Shown here: positions 1 through 15,200 of the stretch, one piece after another
Layout: every line of letters begins with the position of its first letter
Numbering within the stretch: the stretch's first letter is position 1
Source: Climacteris rufus
Lineage: Eukaryota > Chordata > Aves > Passeriformes > Climacteridae
DNA length: 64,000 nt
Assembly: GCA_013398175.1 (NCBI GenBank)
Contig: VZRZ01001141.1
Location: 252,875 to 316,874 of the forward strand
Reading direction: 5' to 3'
Translations under genes and position numbers: made by a program
Notes under the pieces: generated by a model
Database searches by the model: none
The model's input: only the letters and a program-made list of their open reading frames with translations
Told to the model about the DNA's origin: nothing

Positions 1-144
1 AGTGCCAGAAATTTAGTTTCTTGATTGGAGCTACAAAAGTGCTGCATGATGTTGAAGAAAGGCTTGTTTTATTGCCAAGATTGGAGCATTATAAAGTAAT
101 GATTATAAACATATCTGACAGAGTGGAAGTCACTACTTTCTTAC
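1..144. other. Intron sequence after PIP5K1B exon 9
   Basis: Start of the intron that leads to the C-terminal exons left of the window. Apart from the donor at 144-143 I see no element in it. Confidence 0.7.
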
Positions 145-229
145 CTTGAACTTTTTTGAAAACTCTTGCATTCATAAACTTTAAAAATCTGTCTGCATAA
201 AAACTTGGTCGATGAACTGAAACAGTATC
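145..229 (-). CDS. PIP5K1B: PIP5K1B coding exon 9 (residues 373-401, last in window)
   Basis: This 85-base exon encodes DTVSVHRPSFYADRFLKFM, then NARVFKKVQ plus one base. It finishes the activation loop and the end of the catalytic domain. The acceptor is CAATCTTGTAG and the donor CAAG|GTAAGA. I expect the next residue to be alanine from a G|CN split, as in mammals, but the following exon is outside the window. Residue 393 is alanine where I recall serine in human. Confidence 0.94.
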
Positions 230-3200
230 CTACAAGATTGAAAAAGGTCTCAGTCACGTTTTCCGTAAGTAAACCACAAGTAGAGTGTCAAGAAAGAAGC
301 TGGATACCTCAGGTGAACTATATTATACATTTCAGGCATAGTCAAAACTAGTGAATCATTACCAATTTTTTTTCCCTTTTAAAGGTCAATTCTTCAAGAA
401 CTTTTTGGGTATTTTGTTTATGGAATTATGAGTTTTGAATTCTACAGCTATATTCTGCAAAATCTTCCAAGCATCTGAAATGAATTTTTTCAAGTGATTT
501 ATATTTTTCTGTTACAGATTCATCAATGTCCTGCAAAGTGGCTAGTCTCATGTAAGTTATAAGGACAAGCAGTTTATATTACTTGTTTTCTGAACAAAAT
601 TTGTTTTTTCAACAAATAAAATCAGAGCATGTATTGGGAAGATTTCAGCAACAGTTCAAACCACATGGTGATCTTAGACTACAAATATACCAGAACAAGG
701 TTTTTCCTGGTCAACATCAGTCAAAGTTCAGCTAGCTAAAATATCAGCAGTTTAAAAAAATAATAAAATCTACTTACCCCATCATAAACAAGAGCTTTCC
801 AAGAATGTTCCAGCTTCTTCATTAACCTAAGTATGTAAAAAACAAAATCAGAACTGCTTTATAAAATTTCCACTTCTATAAGTAATTTCAGAATATCTTG
901 TTCAATGAAAATTCATTGAAAGTTGAAATTCAGCTTACCTGTAAGACTGGAGAATATCAATAATACCCATAAATAGAAGAAGTTTTTCTCCTTTATGGCT
1001 TTTTGCTGGAATACCTCCCATTCTGAGAGAAACAACGTAATTAGAATCTTTTAAGGCATCTCTGATGACCAATTACCAGCTGAACTGTACCCACTTGCAA
1101 ACCCAAAGGAATAGACACAACATTAAAGCCGGATGCCACAGGGCAAAGTCAGTCAAATGCGAGTCACTTAGCATGCAACTGATTTTGACTAGAAAACCTG
1201 GATTATCTGTGATTCAGTGGTAAATATCCATCATAAAAAAGGAGGAGTATTTTAAGATACTTTTTAGATAGAATTGGAAATATTCAGATGATCTGAAAAG
1301 TGGAAAAAAAGCATATGTCAGTTTATTGCTAAGGAAAATAAATAACTTTTACTAGATAAGGAAGAATTTTGTCACTTTATTGATCATAGGTAACAAGTTG
1401 TAGAGAGTCAGCACATTAATCAAAGTCTTAAAAAGTAATTTAATATATTTTTCACTAAAAATTATGTATTATTGTGTTTTTCCAAAATTTCTTTACAGAC
1501 AGATCAGTGACAGAAAAAGCAACAGTATCAGGCTGAGAATCCTAACTGCATGGGCTTCCAGTTGGTCCAGGGTCTTTACTCAGCCATAAACTTAAAGAAC
1601 AAGAACTTTCATTATTAGACCCTTCTTCCTACTCCACCACCTAGAAAAAAGGGTCCATTGATTTTAGAACCTCAGCACTGTTTTTTTCCCCCACTATCAT
1701 TTATGCCAATATGAGAGAGGAGATACTGCAAGAAGCCAAGGAAGGACTCAACTTCTCAGGATCTGAGTAGCACTCTATTAGCTCAAGCGATGTGGGAGCT
1801 CACGGTGGCTGCTAGTGCAACACCTCTGCCATCATACAACAGCATTCACCATCTTCTGTGTGGATGTGAGTGAGCTGTAAAAACTGACTGAAATAATGCT
1901 CTGTCTAATTTATATTCTAGAGCTCTCAGCATTTGAAAACTCTCTATGAATGCTAAATATCATAATTCTTCCATTTGTTTGCTGTAGATTTAAACACGTG
2001 TTTCTGTATCATTAGTAGTATTTCCCTAGACAGCTCTCTTGACAACCAGGAGAAATGTAGATTCTTAATTTTAAATGAAATCCTCCTTATAATGAAGACT
2101 GATAACATACAATGCTGGATGGTGAAGATAGTGCTCTCACTAGCACTTAGTGTATTACGAAGAACACAATGGAATGACCATTGTCTATATCCTCAAGTTT
2201 CTATTGCAGTTTCTACTAGACAGGAAAATTAGAAGAAAGCAGCAGTTCTTAATCTCAGGAAATATCATATATGACTGCATTTGTGTTGATTATATAATTC
2301 TATGTATTGAGTATACCTCTTCAAGATGAAAACAACTGCTGTAGGAATAGCCATTTCAATATTTATTTATGGTTTTTGCTAAAGTCTCACCAGGCTGCTT
2401 CCAGTTAAAATTAGATTATAGTTGGAACTCTTGTAATAGCTGTCTAATAACATCTCTTTTATAGAAGAATGCACTTGTGCATACATAAGTCACTCTGAAC
2501 TATCATGTATTTAAAGACTATCCATCTACTAATCAACATCTCAATTTCATGCTCTATGGGAAATCTTGATGCAGCTTTTGGGAAGAAAAAAAGGGTCAGT
2601 CTTTCAATTCCTGGAATGCAGTGTACTCATTAATGTTTTGCCTGTTAATAGGTTTAATAGTAATCTTAAGAGCAGGTTATGGCACTTACGTGTTTGTTGT
2701 CTTTGTGGTGACAGAGTCTCCTGACTTCCCAGGGCCCTGTATAGACTCCATGGCTGTGGAATAGAGAACTTTCTGCCCTCCATGGCGTTTTGCATCTGAT
2801 GTGCTCTGGGAACACTCTCCTTCTTTTTCCTTCATGTTACAATTCAAGATGTGGATTCCCAGAAGCAGACTGTAATCCATGATCTTAAAACTTTCTAGAA
2901 CCTACCAGCAAAGAAGAAATGGCTGTATTGAAACAACGAAAGAATTATACAGCAGCATTTTGTAAACCTAAGTGACAATATGCTTTCAAGGCACAAGCTT
3001 CTCTTATCAAGAAAATGTGTGAAATTACAGTTTAACAAAACTCTTTTACTATCCCACACAAGTCAAAGTGCTAGTTAGCTAATGGGACTGGAGTACAAAA
3101 ATCATGCACCTCTCTACTAGGCTAAGTAGGTCCTATCTAAACTCAAAAGACAAGCTTTACTTCTGAAGCATGACTTAATCAATCAGCTTTCTCTTCTAGC

Positions 3201-6200
3201 TCTACCAACCATTTCTGTCTTTGTCAGCAGTCAAGTTCCTTTCTTCTCCAGTGCACATGTACTTTCATTTGTTTTCAGTCAGCTACACCGTTATGAAGTC
3301 TGGCATGCTGACATTGAAAGGCAATACAGTTCAAGTCAATACACAAATATGAACTAAAGCAAGCTGTGATCACATCTAGTAATATAACCAAACTGTTCAA
3401 AGACAGCAGCTGTGTTAAACGTCTTACATAGCAACAGCGCTGAGTGGAGGAAGAAGCACCAGTAAGAACCAGGAAGGATATGCTGTGCCACTCTCCTCTC
3501 CTTTACCTCATGCAGCTCAGCAATGATTCTTGATACGTTTTGGCACACAGTGCCCAAACATAATAGTGTAATTTCTGTCACGGAATCAAGAGGCTATAGT
3601 ACGCCTTTTTACATGAACAAGAAAAAAAGTTATTTTATAGAGGTGACAGAGCAGTAACTCCAGGTATGTAATTTTGATGAAGAGTCTCCAAGCGTAAATA
3701 TTCTTGGTTAAGCAGAAACATCCCTACTTGTATTAAAAAAAAAAAAAAAAGTGCAATTTCAGCACCTGCACAGGTTTAAAAAATAATTGGCAGTAACTCA
3801 GTAACTTAGTATGGATCTGTAAGTCTTACCATATGGTTTTTATACCACTTATCCTAATTGTTGGAAAAATATTCATTGCTCGGATAACCAGAACAGCAAT
3901 GAAACAAAGCATAACACAACACATTGTAATCCAAGTGTAGAATGGCACATCCTGATTTTCAGACTCAAAGAATGACTTTAAAATACTGTAGGTTTACTCT
4001 TGCTCATAGTGATCCTCCTCTGTGGTCCTTAGTTCAAATGGAACAAGAAACAGTGGTGCCTTAGTTCAAATGGAACAAGAAAAAGGATGCTAATTTATGC
4101 CCTTAGTAGTCCACAGCATCTTCTGATGACAGAACTCACAAAGGGTTTCAGACATTAAAAAAAGTGTATTCTAAATTACTATACCACAAGATTCTGAAAT
4201 TTCATTGTGCATTGTATATAAATGTTGTGGCTTACAATCATAAATTGCAAAAATAGCATGGCTTACAGGTAAAAAGACAGTTGGTGCCAAAAAGGTCTAG
4301 AATTTTCTTTACTGCTTACTTATTGCTACCCTTTACTCAGACTTTAAAAAAAAAAATTACAATACAATGTAGTCATTAAAAATACGTAATCACTGAATGT
4401 TTACCATCAAATACTGAAAGTAAATTCTGGATAGGCTGAAAACTAACACTTTAGCAGTACAGTATGCAACACTGTTCATGCAAAGCCAGACTACAGCAGC
4501 TAGTCTTGCCTGGGAAAAGCATTGCCACTTTTATTTTACGGTTATAAACTCCTACTCACATCTCTGCCTCCAACCTATTCTTTACTGCATTTTGAATTAG
4601 GTCATATTAGACACATTATGATTTTACTGTACTAATTACATAACCTACATCTAGCATTGGATGTAGCCTCATGGGAGGCTGTGGTGTAATATGTTGTTTC
4701 TTCCTCCACAGAGACCTCTTCTGTGGTAAAATGAATCCTTCTGATTACATCAATTAGTCACTGCCACTTAAACCCATACTACTTGTACAGTACAAAAACT
4801 ATTATTTGACAATTTATGATTTTGACATAGGGTTACTGAAAAACATTATAAAAACAAGTAGCTGTTTTGTTATTCCAGTTCATTTTCAGGCTGAAACACC
4901 TTCACGTGCAATGGATTAATTGCAGTACATATTCTTACAAACAGCACATAGCAGATGAACTCTAGCCCTTGACCCCCAGACACCCTGTTCACAGCCCTAC
5001 TCAGAGGCAGCATTGTCCTGTCCACAAAGCATCTTCAGGATATCCTAACATGATCTGGCCCTCAGCCTGCCTACAACTGTGATGTACAGTTCTGATTATT
5101 TCCCTTTAGAAATGTGATAACCAAACCAACCACTCCTTAGGCAAATGAACCTCTCTAAGCAGGTTTCACTCCCTGTTTGCTTCTAACGAAACTTCTGGTA
5201 AGAAATAATTAACCAGAATAACACGGAAGAATCTCCTAAATCAGCAGTCAACAAAAACTTTTGTGTCAAACTCCTTAGTCTGTATAAAGATGGCAGTTTT
5301 CCTTCAATCACTGGGGTTTACAGCTGAATATATCTGAGGGGTTCTCACATATGTATCTTCATTAATATTTAAAATTATGCTGATTTTTAAATACATTTTG
5401 AACACATAATTGTATAAAATAACCTGGTTGAACAAGGAGAAGTTACAAAATGCAGAACATCAAGACATTCCTGAACATGCAGCATTCTATGAGAGCATGA
5501 AAAGGTACAAGTCATTTCCTAAGCTGAGGTTTGCTTGCGAACACCTTTGATGATTTTAGATAGAACTGCTTTTGATATGCAGCAGTAAGTTTTTTCTACA
5601 AAGGCACCAAAATGATAACCTAATCTAATGAAAAAACCCATTCAAATAAATTACGGTTATTACTTGGCTATATTCATAGCAAAAGGAGAAAGCCCTGCAA
5701 AACACTTGACTCTATCCACGTGAGATCACTCGAAATCAGCATTAACTCTTAGAAATACACAACTTGTGTAGTTAAAGGGAGGAAAAAAAAGTCAATCTTT
5801 GCTCATCTAACCACTCTGAAATGCACCTTGCTAGCAAAATGGCACTGTGAGGTTTCAGCAAGAACAGTCTTAATCATGCTGTGTGCTAACAAATAAGTTG
5901 TATTTGATCATGACAAGTAAACCTTCAGTTCATTAACTTGACATTAAATTGTTAATCTTGTTTGTATTTATATATGTGTTAATTCACTAGCTACACAGAT
6001 TCTGTCAACACAATATTGCCACTTGGTCACCAAGTACTGCTGGCAAGGCTGACTTCAGCTGCTCTGAAGACTTACAGATGGCAAGCATCACTCACCCTTT
6101 GCAGCCTTAAGCACTATTTTGTTTTCACACTGCATAAAAAATGCAGTAAAAAGACATCACAAAACATGTTGTTTTGGAACATGAAAAACTAACTCTCTGA

Positions 6201-9200
6201 ATCAGATTTTCTTTTCTCAGAGCTAATCATATGTGAAAGTATTCTGTGAATCATCCTAGACATGATTACACTCCACTATGTCAGCCAGTGACTAACAGGG
6301 CAAAACAAGTGTTTCTGCCATGAAATGTCATTTTTATTTTACATGCAGCCAGCCCAAACTACACACTGACAGAGAAATCTGCATTTACATTTGCTATCCA
6401 TGCAAAATAGCATGCAAAAAAGTAATCAGATCATTTTCATAAAGGGGTCAAAAAAACCACTGCTCAAAAGAAGATGATTTACCATCTTATGAAATGCAAG
6501 TCCTAAAAGGATAAGCATGCAAGGAAGTATATCCTCTCCTACAAGCATTTTGGGAAAGGGACATAGGAATTAACACAATTGAAAGAAAACTGATTTTACA
6601 ACAAATCAATAATTAGTCTTCAACATAAGGAGCTATATGAAATAAATACTAATTAAAAGACTGTCTCACAAAATAAGCGTTTCTTAACAGGTGCAAAAAT
6701 GTCAATGCCTAAAAATGGGTCTGGTTTAGAAAAAATCTATCCCAAGAATATGAATCACCACATTTCCACCAAAGCATATGTGGAATCACTTCCCAATTTA
6801 ACAGAATTCTCAAAATATATTGTTAACTAACACTCCAAAACCTAACAATATGGATTCTGATTTTAAAAGTAACAAGAAATTTCTAATGTCAATTGATACT
6901 ACAGGTGTGATAATATATAAAGATACAGGACATCCACAGCAACATGCTATAGTCACTTTCATCAGACTACCATTTCTGACAGAGGCCCTTCATCTATGGT
7001 TAGTACATTCTCGATCTCCATGCCTCATCTTTTATTTCTGTCCTATGCTTCAGTTCATTATTTCATTAAGTTATGCCAACACTACTTTTTGTAAGGATAT
7101 TATACAATGGGTCACTGAAATTATTTTGATTAAAGAATCATCTGTGTATCTCCTTCCAGGTAGAAAAAAAGGCAAAAAAACATAACACACATAGACTACA
7201 CACGCTACTAAGGGATTTGAAAAACTCTGTGAAGAAATTTGATCACACAAGGTCTCTGTCAGAGTTGATTCAGCACAAAACAGGTATGTGTTCATGCCAT
7301 AAAACTTTTGCAGCAACTGGCTAAAACAGCAGTGCTGAAAATAATACCCAGACCTCAAACTTAGAAGATATGACCCTCTTTATCTTCAACTTTAAATTTC
7401 CTAGTTTTTACAGGTTTCTTTATTGTCACTTTTAAAATGTAATTTCCTCAGAAAAGTCAAGTGTTCTTTGCTAGTATAACAAAGGTAAAATACAGACTCT
7501 CAAAAGCCATTCATTTCTCAATAGTAAAAACTTCTTAAAATTTTTTTGTTGTTCTTAAAAACTGCATAACTACAATTTGCATAATTGTTATTGCTTCTGC
7601 AACAGATATTTTGTGATATGGGTATCAATAAATTAGTTCTAATGTTAACATACAAATGAAAAATGAATAACCACATACTTTTGCTCACAACCTTCCTGAA
7701 CTATTGCATGAAATGCTTACAAATATAGAGACCATCCCTAACAAACGATGAGTTTTACTTTGCCAGCAAAAGGGTACTTTCCAACCATTGCTACTGAATG
7801 TCGGAAAAACGAAACAAAAACTGGCAACAGAAAAACCTCTTAACAGATCAAAGTAAATAAAAATAATACTGGTAACGTGTAGTTTTGGAATAAATAGGCT
7901 CAATTTCTGTTTAAAATTATCAGAAGGGAAATTCCATAGTGATAAGCTGAATTCTGGTGCTTGGTTTCTAATTCGTCTTAAAATCTTATCAGCCATGCAT
8001 TTTGTCCTTCATATTGTGAAAAGTTTTAAGCAGTGAGAAAGAAAAAGCCTCTCTGACTTGAACTCCTACTCTGACCACCAGACAAAAAATGTTGAAACTT
8101 TTTTTGTATTTGCCCAGGTAATTGAGATAATTGTATTTACATGCACCCTTTTAGCCCTCTTCAATTTTCTTTTCCCTTGAATTCAGGAGCAGATGGAATG
8201 GGAAAAAACACAATGAGGCTATTTTTAATAGACAGTTACAAATTCCTGCATATGACTAGATAACATTCAAGAACACACCATATCTGTGCATGCTCACATG
8301 ACTAGATCTACAAATAGAGAATCCTGTGATTATCTATTCTCCTGAAATACATGCTTGTTGTCTAAAATTATAGTAACATGCTTTTTTGGGTAACTAGATG
8401 AGAAACAGTTTGTAAAACATCTCTCTATAATCATGACACTGAGAGTTTTAAAAGGAACTTCCTTCTTTTTTTCTTTTAATAAACAGTGACCGGTTCTTCT
8501 GTATGATAAGGAATTACAGGGAAGATATAGAGTGCTTTCAAAATCGAAGTACTACACCATACTCTGACCAGATGTGCTGATGTACCTTTTCTACAGTAAT
8601 TTAGGACATGTACCTCTACAAAACTCCATCTTTAGTTTTAACATGGAATGATCAAAAGACAAACTTTGTTACTTGTGTTCAGACTGCGATTTCCTTGTAC
8701 AGGAGAATAGATGCCTTCCACATGCTTTCTGCCCAGAACAAAGGTAATTTGTATTTATTAAACTGCTTAAGATCTCCAGTAAAAAGCAAATAAGTAATAA
8801 TGGATGCCTATCTTGACTTCGATTCTGTATCAACTATGAAAAATAGAATCCTATAATTAATTCACTTCTAGCCTCTCTCCTGCAGATTCACGCTGATGTT
8901 ACACATTGCTTCTCCTTTGCCCCACAGACGTTTCCTTCTGCACCAAAACAATTTCTGCAGGATCAGGTGTTTATAACAAAACACAATAGCAGCTAAGGGT
9001 GGAGTTTCATTTTCCACACCTTTAAAAAAGAAATCTCCAAATGCACTTTCAAAGCATCTTCAATGTCTTTAATTACTTTATTTTTATTTGTTACTTGCTT
9101 ATGTGCTGCAACTCTTCTAATTCTCAGTCTCATTCATGAGCAATGTTTTGTTTGGAAATTGGAGAATCTGCTCTATTCTTTAATAAATCTCAATTTCATA

Positions 9201-12200
9201 CAGTGATCAGAGAAGCGGCAGTATAATTACTTGAAATAAACCACAGCTACTGAAACTAGCTTTCAACACTCTCAGTATTTACCATTACACAAAATACAGG
9301 ACCATTTGCTTTCCAGATTAAAGCACTCTGAAGTGAATAGTGCTTCAAAACAAAGATTTCCAGGAAAGCTATTCAGGCAAGTGACATTATTTGGTTTTAA
9401 TACCACTTGCCTGTCGTGTGTCACCTGTCTCCACACCCAACCCACTCAAGAAACTAGGACAGTTCGTGCTGGCACACTCTATGTATGATAGATTCATGAA
9501 TGCTACATCTTTCAGAGCACTGGAATGTTACACTCCTTGGTTCAGTTCAGGTGCAAAAACCGCAAAATTGTCTGTGAGCAGTGTTTTCAGCCACTGTCTC
9601 CTAAAGTGTGAACAAAACAAGCAGGGGATGCAGGAGCTGGATAATGCTATCAACTTGTACCTGTCCCCATGCAGATAATCTGGAGGCACCAGCCCCTGAG
9701 GGATCACCACAAGCCACTCAGCTCCATTCTTTAACTGTGCATGACATGCATCTCCTTGCCAGAGCTGCAGGGAGGTGTGGCAGGCCAGAACTGATACACC
9801 AGCAGTGGTCCACCACTGCAGCACTGGGCAAGGAGCTCTGCATCAGCTGTCCAGATGGTCTGTGTCAGCTGAGCATGTCTATCAGGAGGCCAGTTCAGCT
9901 AAGCAAGGAAGCCACAGCACAGCTTGAATGTGAAAAGGCAGCATACAGAACGGGGGGGACAGACATGCTACAATGCAGGAAGAGAAAAACATTGTCTGGC
10001 ATCTAGGAATGGCAGCTATGGTCAAGGAAGCCAAAGCCCAGATAGAGTTGAGACTAGCAAGGAATACCAAGACACAAAGAAAAGCTTCTACTGCTAGTGG
10101 GAAAAGGCTGACCAAGAAAAATGTGGGGTCACTGCTGAATGGGGCAGAAGATTCAATGACAGCAGACACAGACCATAACAGGTTCCTACCATCACCATCT
10201 TTCACCACCAGGAAGTTCTGCCAGGCCTCTGAACTTAGTGATGGAGCTTAAAGGAGGAGAGTGGCTACCAGCCAGGGATGTTATAATAAAAAAGCAGGAG
10301 AAAAGTCCAGTGTTTCCTGATTCTGGTTGCAACAATGGAAATATAATCCAAATTTAAGCAACACAGAAGATAACTTCTTACTGCTGAAATACTGGAAAGA
10401 TAAAAAATTTCCTTTCTTAAATGAATGCTTAATTCCGGTGCCTACACCAACTTTCTCACTTCGGAGTAGTAGTAAAAAGAGATGACAGATTTTGAAGTCT
10501 TAGAAAGCTGGTCACTTTTCGCTCACACTAAGTAGCCATCCAAATACCACATGGGCTGAAAAAAGCAATGGCAAGACAGGTGTCCTTTTCACAAAATGGA
10601 TGGAATATTTCTAGTCTTTTCAAAGGCAGAAATAAAAGGCAGGTAGTCAGATCCAACCTATTTTCTTGAGCAAATTCAGCTATATGAAAGATAACAGTGT
10701 CTGCTCCCTCTGTTTAACGGCACAGAGCAAGACTTATTTGAATAGAAAAAAAATGCCAGTTATTTTTTAATATACATATAACCTTCAGTATATGTATATA
10801 CATGTATCTACAGATACACACAGACATACACTTTACATATATGTGTAACATATATGTAACATACACACTTACATATATGTGTGTTTCTGTGTATACACTG
10901 ATAACTATGGGATAATTTTCTTCTTTATTTTAATAATTTTAAAATTTAGCTGGGCCTTCAAAAACTCTAGACTAACTTTAGAGGTGTGTCATCTAAGATT
11001 ACACATTGAAAAAATTGTATTAGTTCAGCACTCAAATAACATGTAGCAGGAATATACCCAGAATTTCAAAGAACCAGTAAGAGTCCCTTTATATGAACAA
11101 CTGAATAATTGATTCTTGTTTTTCCTTTGGAGTCCAGATCCCTCTTTTAGATTCGCTTTATTATTTCCAATACAATAGATGTCCCCAGGCTTTGACTGGG
11201 TAAGTAACCTTGGGGGACATGCAGAATGGCACCCATATCCCCAGATGGGACATGCTGATGCATTCTGCGCCATCACAGGTGGTAGGAGTTCAGGAAATAA
11301 TTCACTGCAAGAGGCTACAGAAAGAACAATACGTGGGGTCAGATAAATGTCTCATGCTGCATATGCAGCTGAACATTAGGTCACACAGCTCTACAAACCA
11401 ATCACAAGGCATTGCAGACTTCTGTGATAGTTAAACAAAAAATTCTATTCATATGCAAAAACAATGCTTTTCATCTTGTACCACAGGTGGCAGTGAACAA
11501 CAAACTGATATTCAGGATGTCTTTTCTGTGTGATGAGTTCAGCCTATCCATTCTGATTTTTTCCTAAGAAACTCTTAAGACTGCCATCAGACAAAGCAAA
11601 TATTTCACTCCATAACCTTGTGAATCTTGGGGAACTCTGAGAGACCTGGAGTCTTCCTTTTTCTACTTTGTATTTTCTTACTGTTTCTACAGAAAAAAAA
11701 AAATGGGTTTTACAACAATTTTCTCAGTCCATAACAGAAACTGATTCCATTCACCAAGGTCCTCTCAAAGAGCACTGATAGTTATCCCTCTCCTGCCTTG
11801 AAAATGTTATGTGGACATTCAGCACTACTTTTCAGCTGAGGAAGAAATTACTTTGCTCCAGAAATAAGACTGCTGCCACTAGACTTGCCTTCCCATTCCT
11901 AGCTTGCCAAAAGACAGATTCACAGCAGTTCTACATACAGTTTATCACACGTAACAATGGTACCACAGGGCTAATTGTGCCTTGGGACAAAAAATTTTTT
12001 AAATCTCCAAATCAGTGGAAAAGATAAATATAATCATTGTCATCATCAAACCTACTAGACTTCTTTTTTATATTAATCTGTGTTGCCACAGATGGATCAG
12101 CGTAATCCTGGATGTACAGAAAATAGAGGGACAGCCCTGGAACTTGGGGTTGTCCTAGATGATAAACTCAATAAGTCAGCAATGTGCCCTGGTGGCCAGA

Positions 12201-15200
12201 ATGGGGTACTTGGGGTATGTATCAGAATGTATCCTGGGGTACACTGAGCACAGTATAGCCAACTTGTTTGAAAGAGGTGATTGTCCCACTATGTTCAGCA
12301 CTGGTGCAACCTCACATCTACTGCTGTATGTAGTTTTGGGCTCTACAGCATAAAGAGGATATAAAATACTAAGATGTGTTCAAAGGGGGGCAACCAAGAT
12401 GGTGAAAGGGCTAGCAGCCCTGTGAGGAGCAGATGAGGATATTAGGTTTGCTCAGCTTAGAGGAGACTGAGTGAGAGGGCACTAATCACTGTGTACGGCT
12501 TCCTTATGAGTGGGGCAGAAATGGGGGTGCTGATCTCTGGTGGCTTGTGATAAGATGCAAGGGAATGGCTTAAAGCTGCATTGGAGGAGTTCAGAGTGGA
12601 TATAAGAAAAACTTTTTCAGTGAGACGGTGGTTAAACACCAGAAGCTCCCCAAGGAAGTGCTCATGGTCCCCAGCCTGCTGGTGTTCAAGAAGTATATGA
12701 ACATTCTATTCTGTGATTCTACAATCTCAGATCACAACAGCTTAACTAAATACAGGCTTCATCAGTGCTCTGACATCCAGTTATCCCCATTAAATAGCAT
12801 GAAAAACAAATGGAGGTTAAACAACATAAACAAAGTACACATACACTGAGCAGATGTGAACACGGGAGTTTAAATAGGCAATAATATTTACTTACTCGAC
12901 AATCTCGCTGTAGTGTTTTCATTAGTGCACTGTGAGTTTCAGAGTCAAAATACAACCCTTCATGCATATCTTGCAAGAAATCCAGGTCTTTGAAAGTAGG
13001 ATTGGACTTCTCCCTCTCTTTTCTTGATGCTCTCCGTTTATATGTGGAGCCTTTCAAGTCATATGTGAAATGCATTTTCAAGGCTCGTGGCAAAACATTG
13101 TTCATGACAACAATTCTAATATTAATGCCTCCTGACTGAACACAGTACAGCCCATAAAATTTGGGTAGAAGAGTCCTTGGATTCTGGTTCAGATTCTAAA
13201 ACAAAAGAGATATTTTTAAACATGTCTATTTTCAATAAATTTCCATGCTTAAGAAAGGGGGTTTTTTAACAGCAAAGGACATGAACAAACATGAAAAAAA
13301 CTGTGTATATCTTCTTATTGAGCATAATTTGTTCAACCAGTTGATTATCTTTTTGGGTTTCTATTTCAGAAAGATAGCATAAGCACTGGCTTTTTGCCAG
13401 GAACTTATGTAGGCTAAGAGCAGAGCAGTAACTACATTTATGCCATGTTTCTCTTTCTCTGCAGAAAAGAGCAGACTATGCCAAAACTAAAAGCATCTCA
13501 AAGACTTAATTTATTTGTTCTGACCTGAACAACCTTTGCATTTCACCTGCTGGGAGGAGTTTGGGTCAAATGTAGTTCTCATTTTCTTGACTTGGGTTCT
13601 GAAAAACAGAACCCCTGTCTCCATGAGGTTTTACACACTGAAGGTTAGTGCCAAATGACCAAGTTACTTTCACAGGAGTATGGGGTCATAACAGAACCAC
13701 AACTAACCATCAACACAGAAAAGAGTGAAATAATCCAAATTCCACAACAGGCAAAATAAATCAGGTAGGAGAGGATAACAAAGGTGAGAGAGAAAATCCT
13801 TGTTCTGAATACAACTACTCTAAGTCTTTGGCATGCAAAAGCAAGAAGTGGAAAAACTACTTCAGGTTTTACATGATTACTAAGTCACAACATACAAGTT
13901 GTGAATACTTTCTCAGAAGAAAGTACTTTCACAGAAAATAATCACAATGATTGAAGTTTTACACTTTGGAAACCATTGCATAGCAGTGACAATAAAGTTC
14001 TCAGAAACAACACAAACTAGTGTTATATTTACTGGTAATAACTCAAACTTATGCTGAACAGATTACCATGATCAGAAACAACAGAAAAGTACCTGAAAAG
14101 TACGCGTATGTATGAGTAGCTTTTGTTAAAAACAAAAATGAAAGAAAGAATTAAATTCTACTTACTTTTTAAACAATGACTTTTCCTTCTGATGACTGTC
14201 ACACAAAACCCAATATAATGGACTTAAATTTAGCCCTCAAAAACCTCAATTTAAAAATTAAATTTTGAACAAATTACATTGATAAAAATATCTTTTACAC
14301 CATTGCTTTAATACATGAGAAATTGAAATAGGAAGTAGTTGGAAACAAAAGTGAAACTGACCGGTCTAGTTTCTTTGTCCACTCTGAGTGAAATGCAGAG
14401 GGTAGACAAACACAAAATGGAGAAAAAAACTGAATTAGAAATTTAGAAACCTTACTTTGTTACTAGCTTATTAGAAGCAAAGTTTGGTATCAAATCAGAC
14501 GATGACATTCAGCTTCATCTTGAACGCTAAAAGAACAGCAATTCTTATCTTATAAATATATTTTTGATTTATATCTATTCTTTCTGTTGGGTGTGTGGTA
14601 CATGAAGCAGAAAGGCAGGTAAAAATATTTTAAAAAACTACAAAAAATACAGATAAAACCAATGAAATACTACAAGACAAATGAAAATTAATCTTCAGAA
14701 GTGTGACATGAAACAGGAGAAAGAGAGGTAAAATACAGTCTTCAATTACTTACCATATAATAACCTGGCAAGAGCTTCTGAAGAAACTCAGCCTCCTTGT
14801 GTTGAACTGTTTTGATGATGAATTCGTCATCACTAGTTACAAAAAATAAGGATCCACTGGCACCTGGGTTGGATAATTCAATTAAAGGTTCACTGCAGAT
14901 TGAGTACTGGAAGAGACAAAAATTGTTTTTCACTGCCAATGCATGCATTGCCCAAACACAAGTTTAATACAAAGAACCGCAGGTTCAAGAACCTGCAGGC
15001 ACATGAGAATCATGTAGCAACACTACTGCTGCTGTGCATCAAGCTGGATTACAGTAATTTGGTTGAGGTTTGGCAGGCCACTGTGTCCAGGACACGCTGC
15101 ATAACCCTGGAAATGCAGCTGGCAGCTGAGCTTACGATCCCCTGTCATATCCCAGTGCAAGAGGTGCATGTTCCCTTGGAGTGAAGCGAGTGGTTGAGGT

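Noticed and set aside
9608..10006. 132-codon + strand frame
   Set aside because: It lies in a GC-richer stretch leading into a CR1 fragment and is open on the other strand as well. It does not read as a known protein.
14742..14948. Open frame running past the exon 4 acceptor and starting with an apparent Met
   Set aside because: The real coding part is 14906-14754, bounded by a good acceptor and donor. The rest is intron read-through.
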